Source: Bordetella sp. 02P26C-1 | GTDB lineage: Bacteria > Pseudomonadota > Gammaproteobacteria > Burkholderiales > Burkholderiaceae_B | Direction of reading: 5' to 3' | DNA length: 64,000 nucleotides | Assembly: GCF_009763255.1 (NCBI RefSeq) | Contig: NZ_WSJB01000012.1 | Location: 62,001-126,000, forward strand | In this document: piece by piece, positions 8,833 to 16,739 of the stretch | Numbering within the stretch: the stretch's first letter is position 1 | Layout: each line of letters begins with the position of its first letter | Position numbers and translations under genes: made by a program | The notes under the pieces: model-generated | What the model was told of the DNA's origin: nothing | The model's database searches: none | The model's input: only the letters and a program-made list of their open reading frames with translations

Positions 8833-9692
8833 GCGCGTGCTCCTATCCCGAACAAGCCTCGCGGCCGGACAACCAAGACGATCAACATCGCGAGGAACAC
8901 GGTGGCGCTACCCAGCACCTGCCCATAGAGATACCCGGCGAACACTTCGAGCACGCCCATCAATAACGCGGCCGCCATCGCGCCGGGATAGCTACCCATA
9001 CCACCGACGATGATCACCGCAAACGCTTTGATGCCAAAACGCGCGCCTAACTGCGCGTCGGCCGCGAAGGTCGGCGCGAGCAAGACGCCCGCCAGCCCTG
9101 CCATGGCGGCGCCCAGTGCGAACGTCACGTTACGCACTTGATTGATCGATATGCCGGAGATCACCGCCAGTTCCGACGCCTGCGAGACCGATCGGATCGC
9201 CTTGCCGAAGCGTGTCGATTGCAAGAACCACCATACGCCCAGCGTGGCTGTCATCGCGACCAGGAACGACACCAGGCGGGCCAGAGGAATATCCATGCCC
9301 AGCAAGGGAATGGAGCCACTCAAAACGGTAGGCAGACCGTGAAAGCCGCCGCCCCAGATCATGAGCGATATATTGATCAAGATCGTGGATATTGCGAACG
9401 TCGCCAGTAGCGACATAATGGGCGGGCCATCGATGATGTGGCGAATCACCAGATACTGCATGGCGAGCCCGATGGCCGCCGTCAACAACGGCACCAGGAT
9501 CAGCGCGGCGAAATACGGCAGGTGCAACCCCGCCACCAAGGACACCGCGGTCAATGCGCCCACGGCAAGCAAATCGCCGTGCGCAAAGTTGATCACGCGC
9601 ATCACACCGAAGATCAGATTCAGCCCGCATGCCATCAAGGCATAGAGCCCGCCCAGCAGAATCCCGGCGACTAAAAGTTCGAACACAGGCAC
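8829..9692 (-). CDS. LIV-type ABC importer permease (LivH-like)
   Basis: 287 residues from the GTG at 9692. Typical LivH features are the N-terminal GILLGGLYALMACGLNLIFG, VINFAHGD and the late IIVGGMGSYPGAMAAALLMG. The GTG start was chosen because GGAGG lies ten bases upstream and LivH proteins begin just before the first membrane helix; the open frame continues 19 codons further up without one. It is the first intact gene of the eight-gene operon importer-lyases-DehI. A possible gene remnant lies just upstream. Confidence 0.9.
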   Translation of the reverse strand: MPVFELLVAGILLGGLYALMACGLNLIFGVMRVINFAHGDLLAVGALTAVSLVAGLHLPYFAALILVPLLTAAIGLAMQYLVIRHIIDGPPIMSLLATFAISTILINISLMIWGGGFHGLPTVLSGSIPLLGMDIPLARLVSFLVAMTATLGVWWFLQSTRFGKAIRSVSQASELAVISGISINQVRNVTFALGAAMAGLAGVLLAPTFAADAQLGARFGIKAFAVIIVGGMGSYPGAMAAALLMGVLEVFAGYLYGQVLGSATVFLAMLIVLVVRPRGLFGIGARA

Positions 9693-9830
9693 GATGAAAT
9701 TGCCTCCGTGAGTGGCAATAAAGGTTCCGGAATCAGATGACGCCGGCAAGAGTGAGCGTGACGACGCGGTTCTCGGCCGCGTCTGGGCGCGATCAGAAAC
9801 ACTCGTTGTGGCGTTGCCGCGGCTTAGGTC

Positions 9831-9930
9831 TTATTGGTACCGGGTGAACGCCTTCAGATATTCCGCTGCGGTTTGGCGACCCAGGCTTCGGTCGATCTAA
9901 CGGTCTCACCTTTGCTGCAAAGTGCTGCAT
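9831..9930 (-). pseudogene. Possible internally deleted gene remnant upstream of the importer operon
   Basis: On the minus strand, GAGGAGACAAGC followed by ATG at 9930 looks like a real translation start (MQHFAAKV). About 40 bases later, in a different frame, the sequence encodes LGRQTAAEYLKAFTRYQ and then TAA at 9833-9831, which reads like a natural protein C-terminus. The two ends lie 100 bases apart and out of frame, as would be left by deletion of a former first operon gene. No family can be named from so few residues, and the pattern could be chance. Confidence 0.3.
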
Positions 9931-10038
9931 GCTTGTCTCCTCGGTGATGCTTGTCGTCTACTGCTGCCAGATTCGATGGCGCCCACTAGTGTCACGTTTG
10001 CGGTGCCAACAAGCTGTCTCGGGTTTCTATTTCTTCAT

Positions 10039-10058
10039 TTGTTCGTATGTACGTACAA
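10039..10058. promoter_or_regulatory. Candidate GntR operator (site B)
   Basis: TTGTTCGTATGTACGTACAA is a near-palindrome (8 of 10 half-site positions). It matches the perfect palindrome in the CoA-transferase promoter (13164-13183) at 16 of 20 positions. It lies 113 bases before gntR and 347 bases before the LivH-like gene, so it could serve both. Confidence 0.6.
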
Positions 10059-10170
10059 TATGGAGTGATTCTGCGGATGTCAATAGTCGCAATCACGCAT
10101 ACATGGCTTTCCGGACTCGGCGCCAGACACGTCTATTACAATCGCTCCACCTCCAATCGTTGGTCTTCGC

Positions 10171-10959
10171 ATGGCAACTACCCCACCGTCTTCGCCTGTT
10201 GCCTTTGATGCGTACTCGGGTGGACGCCAACCGCTTTATGCAACGCTGGCGCGCACGTTGAAGCACGACATCGAAACCGACCGTTACCCGGTAGGCAGCA
10301 CCCTGCCCACCGAAGGGGAATTGGCGCTGCGCTACAGCGTGAGCCGTCATACGGTCAGACAGGCACTGCGCGAACTGAAAGATGAAGGCATTATTTCTTC
10401 CCGCCCAGGTGTCGGCACCCGGGTTCGCGCACGCCCACAATCGCTGCGATTTTTCAGCGGCATCAACTCCGTGTCCGAGCTCTTGCAATTTGTCGACGCG
10501 ACGGAGATGCACGTGCAATCGCAACGGGAGATCGTGGCCGACGAGGCCTGGGCCGCCCAGCTGCACTGCCTACCCGGCCAGGTATGGACCGAGGCCAATA
10601 TCGTCCGTACCTTCGTCGACAGCCCCACGCCGATGAGCTACCTGCAGGTTTACCTGCGTCCTGAGTTCGCCGAGGTACTGCATGGCATCAAGGTGCTCAG
10701 AAAGCCGATCTATACCTTGGTTGAAGCCCGCTACGGCATACGCATTGTCGAGGTTCAGCAAGAAATCACCGCCGCTAATCTTGATGAGCCCATGGCGCGC
10801 GCATTGCACGCCAAAGAGGGCCAAGCTGCTCTGAGAATCACCCGCTACTATCTGGACCGAGCGGGTCAGCTGGTGCAGGTGGGGCTAGGACACTATCCCA
10901 GCGGCACCTACACGCAAAGCTCACGCTTTCGCGCGCACGCCGCTGACGACGACGAATAA
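10171..10959 (+). CDS. GntR-family regulator, HutC subfamily (winged helix plus UTRA)
   Basis: 262 residues. The winged helix-turn-helix spans about 22-88, with YPVGSTLPTEGELALRYSVS and HTVRQALRELKDEGI followed by the wing GVGTRVRA. The remainder (about 110-250) is a UTRA ligand-binding domain, ending with the usual HYPSGTY strand. HutC-type repressors are released by a small pathway ligand. The gene sits between an importer/lyase operon and a CoA-transferase/lyase operon, and near-identical palindromes lie upstream of both sides, so it probably regulates both. There is no strong ribosome-binding site before ATG 10171. It is convergent with the HMG-CoA-lyase-like gene, three bases away. Confidence 0.9.
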   Translation: MATTPPSSPVAFDAYSGGRQPLYATLARTLKHDIETDRYPVGSTLPTEGELALRYSVSRHTVRQALRELKDEGIISSRPGVGTRVRARPQSLRFFSGINSVSELLQFVDATEMHVQSQREIVADEAWAAQLHCLPGQVWTEANIVRTFVDSPTPMSYLQVYLRPEFAEVLHGIKVLRKPIYTLVEARYGIRIVEVQQEITAANLDEPMARALHAKEGQAALRITRYYLDRAGQLVQVGLGHYPSGTYTQSSRFRAHAADDDE

Positions 10960-10962
10960 GCA

Positions 10963-11922
10963 TCATCCGGGGTACTCGTGCGGATGGTCGCGACCCCATT
11001 GGGTCACGGCCTCGCGGGTCGCGCCGTGCGTGGCGTGGCTGCGCGGTTCGATATTCAACCACTGCCCCACCTCGCGGGCCGCCGCCAGAACTTCGTCCGC
11101 GTCCAGGCCGGTGTTTATGTCCATCAAGCCCAGCATCCGCACCAGATCTTCGGTTGGGAAATTACCTACCGCGCCCAGCGTCTGCGGCATGGCGATGCCA
11201 CCGCCGATGCCGCAGATGGCGCCTTCCAACCAGGCCGCCCCGCCGTCTAATGCCGCCGCGATGTTCGCCGTCGCCATGCCAGACAAGTTGTGGATATGAA
11301 AGCCCAGCTCGACATCGGGATAACGGTCACGCAATCGACCAAACAGTCTGTTCACATGCCGGGGATCCTCCATCCCCACCGACCCCGCCAAGTACAGGCG
11401 GCGAATCCCCGCATTGCGAAACTCGCCCACCATGGACGTGATGCGCTCTTCGGGAATGACGCCCTCATAGGGGCACCAGAACGACATTCCCAAAGCCAGC
11501 ACATAGCGCAGGCCAGCCGCATCGGCAATGCGAAACGCCTCGATCGCCTGCGCGTTGGCGCGTTCCGGGTCCATGTTCTGATTTTTCTTCAGATACGATG
11601 CACTGCCGATGGTCAGGCCCACGATTTCGTCGACCTTTGCGTCCACCGCGCGCTGCGCACCGCGGGCATTCGGCGCCAGACCACGATATATCGTTCCTGG
11701 CCGTCGATGGATGCGCGCGCAAACTTCCTCGGCATCTTTTAGATTGGGAATGACTCGTGGATGCGCAAATCCCGTCACCTCGATCACGGGCAAGCCCGCT
11801 GCCGATAATCGGTCAATGATGCGGACCTTCGTATCGGTATCGACCCAGGAGGGAAAGCTTTGCAGACCGTCGCGCGGGCCGACTTCGACTACCTCGACGC
11901 TGGATGGAAAACTCATCGCCAT
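10963..11922 (-). CDS. HMG-CoA lyase-like TIM-barrel enzyme lacking the usual catalytic cysteine
   Basis: 319 residues. VEVGPRDGLQSF (Arg17, Asp18) and FHIHN (His209, His211) give the substrate arginine and the divalent-metal ligands of the HMGL-like family. VGNFPTEDLVRML matches the segment carrying the third ligand (Asn). In true HMG-CoA lyases a flexible loop GLGGCP carries the catalytic Cys; here the loop reads CGIGGGIAMP, with glycine at the aligned place. HxHD is HxHN. It is thus a family member of different specificity, probably cleaving another 3-hydroxyacyl-CoA. ATG 11922 is preceded by GGGAGG. It follows the CoA-transferase by 11 bases, so one enzyme likely makes the thioester that the other uses. 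Confidence 0.85.
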   Translation of the reverse strand: MAMSFPSSVEVVEVGPRDGLQSFPSWVDTDTKVRIIDRLSAAGLPVIEVTGFAHPRVIPNLKDAEEVCARIHRRPGTIYRGLAPNARGAQRAVDAKVDEIVGLTIGSASYLKKNQNMDPERANAQAIEAFRIADAAGLRYVLALGMSFWCPYEGVIPEERITSMVGEFRNAGIRRLYLAGSVGMEDPRHVNRLFGRLRDRYPDVELGFHIHNLSGMATANIAAALDGGAAWLEGAICGIGGGIAMPQTLGAVGNFPTEDLVRMLGLMDINTGLDADEVLAAAREVGQWLNIEPRSHATHGATREAVTQWGRDHPHEYPG

Positions 11923-11933
11923 GGCATCCTCCC

Positions 11934-13148
11934 TCAATCCGCCAACGTAATGCCGGCCTGTTGCAGCTGTGCTTCGGTATAGCCCAAACGATCCATGAGA
12001 ATCTCTCTATTGTGCTGACCCAAAGCCGGCCCAGGCGCGCGGATACGCCCGGGCGAGGCGGACAGTTTGCCCACGACATTCTGCATTCGTAGCGGCGTGC
12101 CCAGCTCATCATCTTGCACGGTGGCGATGTTCTCGCGAGCCTGAATCTGTGGATCCGCCATGATTTGCGCCACGTTATTGACGGGCGCCATGGTCGACTG
12201 CAAATCGGCGGAACGCGCAAGCAGATCGTCCAGATCAAAGCGGGACACGGCGCGCTGCAAGGCCTCGTCCAGTTCTTTGACATGCTTTAGACGTTGGCGG
12301 TTGTCGGCAAAGCGCGGGTCATCCACGAGGTCCGGGATTTCAAGCACCTGACATATCCGTACAAAGGTCGACTGGGCACTGCCCGCGATCGCCAGCCACT
12401 TGCCATCGCGGGTTTGAAACGTGTTGCGCGGCGCGGTAAAGGGAAGCCGGCTGCCGCTGCGCTCTTGTATGAGCCCCAGCTGGTCGTAGTTGATGACGTG
12501 CGGGCCAATCAAGGTCAGTAGCGTTTCATAGATGGCAAGGTCCACATACTGCCCCTGCCCCGTGCGTTCTTTGTGGCGTAGCGCCACCATGGCCAGAAAT
12601 GCCGCCATCAGGCCGGTCGAGGAGTCGGCCAAGCCAAATCCGGGAAGTAGCGGCGGCTGATCCGGATAGCCCGAAATCTGTGCGTAGCCGGCGTAGGCTT
12701 CGGCCAGGGTGCCAAAGCCAGGACGCTCCCGATAGGGGCCGGTTTGGCCAAAGCCAGTCACGCGCATCATGATCAGCCCAGGGTTGATCTCCTTTAAGGC
12801 CTCGTAACCCAGTCCCCATTTTTCGAGCGTGCCACTACGATAGTTTTCGACCACGATGTCCATGTCGGCCACGAGTCGTTTTACAGCCTCTTGCCCGAAC
12901 GGCGTACGCAAATCCAAGGTTATGGCGCGCTTGCCGCGGTTCAGCACCTTGTAGTAGAGACCCACGCCATCCTTGTTCTCGCCCCAATAGCGCACCTCGT
13001 CGCCGCTGCCTGGACGTTCGACCTTGATCACGTCGGCGCCGAAATCGGCGAGAAACATCGCGCTCATGGGCGCGGCCAGAAAATTCGACAGATCCAGCAC
13101 CTTGACGCCAGCCAACGCGTCCTGCCCAACCGAATTTGCAGCGGTCAT
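11934..13148 (-). CDS. Family III CoA-transferase (CaiB/BaiF type)
   Basis: 404 residues, the standard length. GVKVLDLSNFLAAPMSAMFL (first block), DFGADVIKVERPGSGD, ITLDLRTPFG, ENYRSGTLEKWGLGYE and GLIMMRVTGFGQTGPY are all diagnostic. The family forms interlocked dimers and moves CoA through a carboxylate-linked intermediate. At the place of the nucleophilic Asp of formyl-CoA transferase the sequence reads VDLAIYETLL, giving Glu when aligned by eye; many CaiB relatives share this. ATG 13148 has GAGGAG five bases upstream. The promoter overlaps a perfect palindrome. The likely role is activating an imported acid before cleavage by the neighbouring lyase-like enzymes. Confidence 0.9.
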   Translation of the reverse strand: MTAANSVGQDALAGVKVLDLSNFLAAPMSAMFLADFGADVIKVERPGSGDEVRYWGENKDGVGLYYKVLNRGKRAITLDLRTPFGQEAVKRLVADMDIVVENYRSGTLEKWGLGYEALKEINPGLIMMRVTGFGQTGPYRERPGFGTLAEAYAGYAQISGYPDQPPLLPGFGLADSSTGLMAAFLAMVALRHKERTGQGQYVDLAIYETLLTLIGPHVINYDQLGLIQERSGSRLPFTAPRNTFQTRDGKWLAIAGSAQSTFVRICQVLEIPDLVDDPRFADNRQRLKHVKELDEALQRAVSRFDLDDLLARSADLQSTMAPVNNVAQIMADPQIQARENIATVQDDELGTPLRMQNVVGKLSASPGRIRAPGPALGQHNREILMDRLGYTEAQLQQAGITLAD

Positions 13149-13163
13149 GTTGTCTCCTCTGTT

Positions 13164-13183
13164 ATGTACGTTTGTACGTACAT
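13164..13183. promoter_or_regulatory. Perfect palindromic operator (site A) upstream of the CoA-transferase
   Basis: ATGTACGT and ACGTACAT flank a four-base spacer TTGT, a perfect 8-bp inverted repeat 16 bases upstream of the CoA-transferase start codon. It matches site B at 10039-10058 in 16 of 20 positions. The GTAC-rich core suits a HutC-type GntR dimer. Confidence 0.7.
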
Positions 13184-13208
13184 TAAGCGAGCAATATCCG
13201 CCCGTCAA
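13181..13208 (-). promoter_or_regulatory. Candidate promoter of the CoA-transferase/lyase operon
   Basis: On the minus strand TTGACG (13208-13203) and TTAATG (13186-13181) are 16 bases apart, predicting initiation near 13174, in the centre of the palindromic operator. Repressor binding there would block initiation directly. Confidence 0.45.
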
Positions 13209-13406
13209 GAACAGAGTTTGGAATGTTTAAAGCGTCTGCGGACTCTGGCCGGTTGGGGCACGTCGCCCTACGGACCTTGGATGTTCCTTTCGCGGCCACG
13301 CTGCGGGCAGGCCTTAATTCAACTACTACAATGGCGCCCGCTCGCGTTACAGGCGTATCAATGACCTGACGCGATTCCTATTTCGCAGATCGAACGAACA
13401 CCGCTT

Positions 13407-14639
13407 ATGCATCTCACATTGCTAATCTTCCTCGTGGTCTACATCGCCATGGGATTCGGCAAAATCCCAGGGTTTAAAGTCGATCGCACGGGCGCCGCGT
13501 TGATCGGCGCGGTCGCCATGCTGGCCGTAGGCAGCCTCAGTGCACAGGCGGCGTGGAACGCAATCGACTACAAAACGGTCGGCCTGCTATTCGGCCTGAT
13601 GGTGATTTCGGGCGCGTTCGCGGTGTCGGGCTTTTATGCGTGGGCGGCACAGAAGGTCGCCACGCTACGGGCGAGTCCCACTGTGCTGCTAGCGGTCTTT
13701 ATCGCAGTCAGTGGCGTGCTGTCTTCCCTGCTGACCAACGACGTCGTGGTGGTGGCCATGACGCCCTTGTTGGTGTCCATCACGCTGGCCAGAGGGTTGA
13801 ATCCCATTCCTTTCCTGCTCGCCTTTTGCTTCGCGGCGAATGCGGGCTCGGTCGGTACGCTGATCGGCAGTCCGCAGAATATGATCGCGGCGCAGGCGTT
13901 GGATGTGTCGTTTCTCGAGCTGTTAAAGGTCGCCGGTCTGCCCGCCCTGCTGTCATTGCCCATTGTGTGGGGCGTCATTGCTTATATGTTTCGAGGAAAA
14001 TGGATGCTGGGACAACAATCCAGCTCCGCGCCAGCAACGCATACCGCCTCGCCTCGCCTGGATTTGTTGGAAACGATCAAGGCATCGGTGGTGATGTTGG
14101 CAACCGTGGTGGTGTTCGTCATGGACATCTGGCCACAGGAAATTGTCGCCCTGACCGCCGCCAGCATACTCCTGATCAACCGCAGCATTGCCTCGAACGA
14201 CGTGCTCAAGGAAGTCGATGGCAACCTGCTGCTGCTCGTCATGGGCTTGTTTATCGTGAATGCTGCAATGGCCACGACCGGGCTGCCGCAGACACTGCTT
14301 GCCGATTTAAAACATCTGGGTGTCGACCTCAACGAGCCGCTCGCCCTCTATCTGACGAGCGCGGCCTTGAGCAATATCGTGGGCAATAACCCCACGGTGA
14401 TGCTGCTGGCGCCCTATCTGCAGCCGGGCGCGAAATCCGATGCATTGTGCGCCGCGCTGGCGTTGGGCACGGGCTTTTCCAGCAATATGGTGATTTTTGG
14501 CAGTCTCGCCGGCATCGTCGTGGTGGAACAATCCAAGGCCTGCGGCGTGAACATCTCGTTCATGGACTTCGCCAAGGCAGGCCTGCCCGTGGCCACGCTA
14601 TGCATCGTGCTGTCGGCGTTCTGGATTTACTGGCTTTGA
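13407..14639 (+). CDS. Inner-membrane anion permease (ArsB/CitM ion-transporter superfamily)
   Basis: 410 residues with about ten or eleven membrane segments. Two pseudo-symmetric re-entrant segments are visible: SSLLTNDVVVVAMTPLL near residue 110 with GTLIGSPQNMIAAQ after it, and LSNIVGNNPTVMLLAPYL near residue 325. Paired TND and NNP motifs are typical of the ion transporter superfamily (citrate, arsenite and dicarboxylate carriers). The protein is of the CitMHS/YbiR anion type; the transported ion is not known. It stands alone on the plus strand, convergent with the outer-membrane protein gene 28 bases downstream. No arsenic-resistance gene is nearby. Confidence 0.85.
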   Translation: MHLTLLIFLVVYIAMGFGKIPGFKVDRTGAALIGAVAMLAVGSLSAQAAWNAIDYKTVGLLFGLMVISGAFAVSGFYAWAAQKVATLRASPTVLLAVFIAVSGVLSSLLTNDVVVVAMTPLLVSITLARGLNPIPFLLAFCFAANAGSVGTLIGSPQNMIAAQALDVSFLELLKVAGLPALLSLPIVWGVIAYMFRGKWMLGQQSSSAPATHTASPRLDLLETIKASVVMLATVVVFVMDIWPQEIVALTAASILLINRSIASNDVLKEVDGNLLLLVMGLFIVNAAMATTGLPQTLLADLKHLGVDLNEPLALYLTSAALSNIVGNNPTVMLLAPYLQPGAKSDALCAALALGTGFSSNMVIFGSLAGIVVVEQSKACGVNISFMDFAKAGLPVATLCIVLSAFWIYWL

Positions 14640-14667
14640 TCCCAGGCGGGCATGACGGCATTCGAGC

Positions 14668-15423
14668 CTAAAACCGGAACGTGAGGCCCACCAGCGGCCC
14701 GCTTTGCGAGAAATCCAGACGCTTGCCGCCATCACGATAGTTCACATCCAGGTGACGGTAGCCCACCGACAAATTGACATGGTCATGCACCTGGTAGTTG
14801 ATAGATCCCATTACCTGCCAGGTAAAGTCCGACCCCGCTCCAAAGCCGCCCGTATCGACATAGACCAGCGATGACCACCGCGGCGCGAAGTCATTGCGCC
14901 AGCGCAGCGCGACGATCGGGTCAATAAAAGAGGTATCGGACGTTGCCGATAGCAGATTGCCGACCTTTACCTTCGCATTGATATCCCAATACCGGGCCCC
15001 CGCCATCACGTCCAGATTCGATTGTCGCCCGACTTCCCAGCTGTAGCCTCCGAGCAAGGTCGCCGAGGTTTGTCGCACCTTGGCGCGCGCCGATAGCCCA
15101 TATGGCAAGGCAGCGGAATCAGAGGTCGCCGCGTAGGTCAGGTCGCCCTGCAGCACCCAACGGTCTTTACGCGCCGTTCCGGCCAGAAAAAACGCCGCAT
15201 CCAGGCTGTCCAGAATTTCTGAGAACGACTTATCCACGTGCGCCGTGGGCGCGCCCCGGAACGGGCGTACGGTGCCGTCCAGGCCCGTCATCCATACGTA
15301 CGGCGTGACCTGAAATCGCCAGGCGTCGTCACCAATCGGTTGAGGTTGGGCCGCGACCCCGGGTGTGCTAAAAATTGCGCCACACACGAGGAAACTCGAT
15401 AGCTTATATAAAGGGGTCTGCAT
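14668..15423 (-). CDS. Putative outer-membrane beta-barrel protein
   Basis: 251 residues from the ATG at 15423, starting with a Sec signal peptide (MQTPLYKLSSFLVCGAIFST, cleavage expected after GVAA). The mature part has alternating aromatic/hydrophobic strands and ends in GPLVGLTFRF; a terminal Phe is the signature recognised by the Bam complex. YVWMTGLDGTVRPF, DVMAGARYWD and LSVGYRHLDVNY resemble repeated barrel strands of OmpW-like hypothetical proteins. No function can be assigned. It is convergent with the permease and divergent from the exported amidase. Confidence 0.75.
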   Translation of the reverse strand: MQTPLYKLSSFLVCGAIFSTPGVAAQPQPIGDDAWRFQVTPYVWMTGLDGTVRPFRGAPTAHVDKSFSEILDSLDAAFFLAGTARKDRWVLQGDLTYAATSDSAALPYGLSARAKVRQTSATLLGGYSWEVGRQSNLDVMAGARYWDINAKVKVGNLLSATSDTSFIDPIVALRWRNDFAPRWSSLVYVDTGGFGAGSDFTWQVMGSINYQVHDHVNLSVGYRHLDVNYRDGGKRLDFSQSGPLVGLTFRF

Positions 15424-15573
15424 GGGTATGGCCAGCGTCCAGAGAAGGTATGATGTTGCGGCCCTATTATTGATGAACCGGCCCTCCCTGCCAAGCTGCT
15501 TTATCGCCATCGACCGATTCGGGCGGTAGCCGGTGTCGCCATTGTCTCTCTATCGATAAGAACCTTGATCAAC

Positions 15574-16659
15574 ATGAATCAGCGCAGCACTATCTCGAAA
15601 CTGGCAGCGCTCGTCCTGAGCATGACGACGCTCGCTACCGCGCCAAGCACATGGGCCTGCACCCGTTTGGTGTTCCTGGGTGATAACGGTCAGGTCATGA
15701 CGGCGCGCTCAATGGATTGGAAAAGCAATATCGTCAGCAATCTTTGGATTTTGCCGCGCGGTATGGAACGCGATGGACAGACGGGCGAGAACACCGTGCG
15801 CTGGACCTCCAAGTATGGCAGCGTCATCACCTCCGGCTACGACATTTCCACCACCGATGGCGTGAACGAGGCGGGATTGAACGCCAACTTGCTTTGGCTG
15901 GTGGAATCGGAGTATCCACCTTTTGAGCCCAGCAGCAAGCCGGGCCTGTCGATCGCGGCCTGGGCGCAATATGTGCTGGACAATTTCGCCACCGTTAAAG
16001 AAGCGGTGGACGCACTAAAAGACGAGCCATTCACCATCGTCACCGATAACATCCCCGGCGAAAGCCGCCTCGCGACGCTGCATCTTTCCATGTCGGACGC
16101 CAGCGGCGACAGCGCCATCGTCGAATATATCGGCGGCAAACAAATCATCCACCACAGCCGCGAATATCAGGTGATGACCAATTCGCCGATCTTCGAAGAG
16201 CAACTGGCGCTAAACACCTATTGGCAACAGATCAACGGCACGGTCATGCTGCCCGGCACCAATCGCGCGTCGGATCGATTCGCCCGCGCCTCGTTCTATG
16301 TGAACACGATCCCAAAAGATCAGGACCCCAATAAATCGCTGGCCAGCGTGTTCAGCGTGATCCGCAACGTATCCGTCCCGTATGGCATCAGCACGCCAGA
16401 CCAACCCAACATTTCCTCCACCCGCTGGCGCACGGTGTTCGATCATCAACGCAAGCTGTACTTCTTTGAATCGGCGCTCACGCCCAACACGTTCTGGGTC
16501 GATCTGAAGGCGATCGACTTCAGCGACAAAACCGGCAAGGTCATGAAACTGGACCTGGGTGACGATCAGACGCATACCTACTCCGGCAACGCGACGCGCG
16601 ACTTCCAACCGTCCAAGCCGTTTCAGTTCTTAGGCGTCAATAGTGCAAGCCCTGTCTGA
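15574..16659 (+). CDS. Exported choloylglycine hydrolase/penicillin V acylase-type amidase
   Basis: 361 residues. A signal peptide (1-28, ending STWA) is followed immediately by Cys29 in CTRLVFLGDNGQV. In this N-terminal-nucleophile family the catalytic Cys must be the first residue of the mature enzyme, so signal cleavage would create the active site. RSMDW, SKYGSVITSGYD and GLNANLLWL are the further family blocks. MTNSPIFEEQL and RASDRFARASFY match the substrate-pocket Asn and Arg regions. Such enzymes hydrolyse linear amides (bile-acid conjugates, penicillin V, N-acyl homoserine lactones). The substrate here is unknown; the location is periplasmic or extracellular. ATG 15574 gives a clean signal peptide. 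A hairpin follows the stop codon. Confidence 0.88.
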   Translation: MNQRSTISKLAALVLSMTTLATAPSTWACTRLVFLGDNGQVMTARSMDWKSNIVSNLWILPRGMERDGQTGENTVRWTSKYGSVITSGYDISTTDGVNEAGLNANLLWLVESEYPPFEPSSKPGLSIAAWAQYVLDNFATVKEAVDALKDEPFTIVTDNIPGESRLATLHLSMSDASGDSAIVEYIGGKQIIHHSREYQVMTNSPIFEEQLALNTYWQQINGTVMLPGTNRASDRFARASFYVNTIPKDQDPNKSLASVFSVIRNVSVPYGISTPDQPNISSTRWRTVFDHQRKLYFFESALTPNTFWVDLKAIDFSDKTGKVMKLDLGDDQTHTYSGNATRDFQPSKPFQFLGVNSASPV

Positions 16660-16668
16660 ATATAGACG

Positions 16669-16688
16669 CGGCGAGCCATCGCTCGCCG
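16669..16688 (+). terminator. Hairpin downstream of the exported amidase
   Basis: CGGCGAGC and GCTCGCCG form a perfect 8-bp stem around a CATC loop, nine bases after the amidase stop. Only a weak T-rich stretch (TTAGTACCTTTAT) follows, so it may be an imperfect intrinsic terminator or an mRNA-stabilising stem. Confidence 0.5.
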
Positions 16689-16739
16689 TTAGTACCTTTA
16701 TACGTTGCAAAGCGCGGTCGCGGGACCGCCTGGACTAGC

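Larger units (their letters stand above)
9693..10170. other. Divergent intergenic region between the importer operon and gntR
   Basis: This 478-base stretch has no intact gene. It contains a possible deletion remnant on the minus strand (9831-9930) and a GntR-type palindrome at 10039-10058. A 110-codon plus-strand open frame (9929-10261) overlaps the regulator gene in another frame, has cysteine-rich random-looking content and is judged non-coding. No confident promoter hexamers were found for either direction, apart from TACAAT at 10054-10059 pointing toward gntR. Confidence 0.6.

Noticed and set aside
9929-10261. Open plus-strand frame of about 110 codons overlapping the start of gntR
   Set aside because: Cysteine- and arginine-rich composition without protein-like pattern, no ribosome-binding site, and it overlaps a well-supported regulator gene in another frame.
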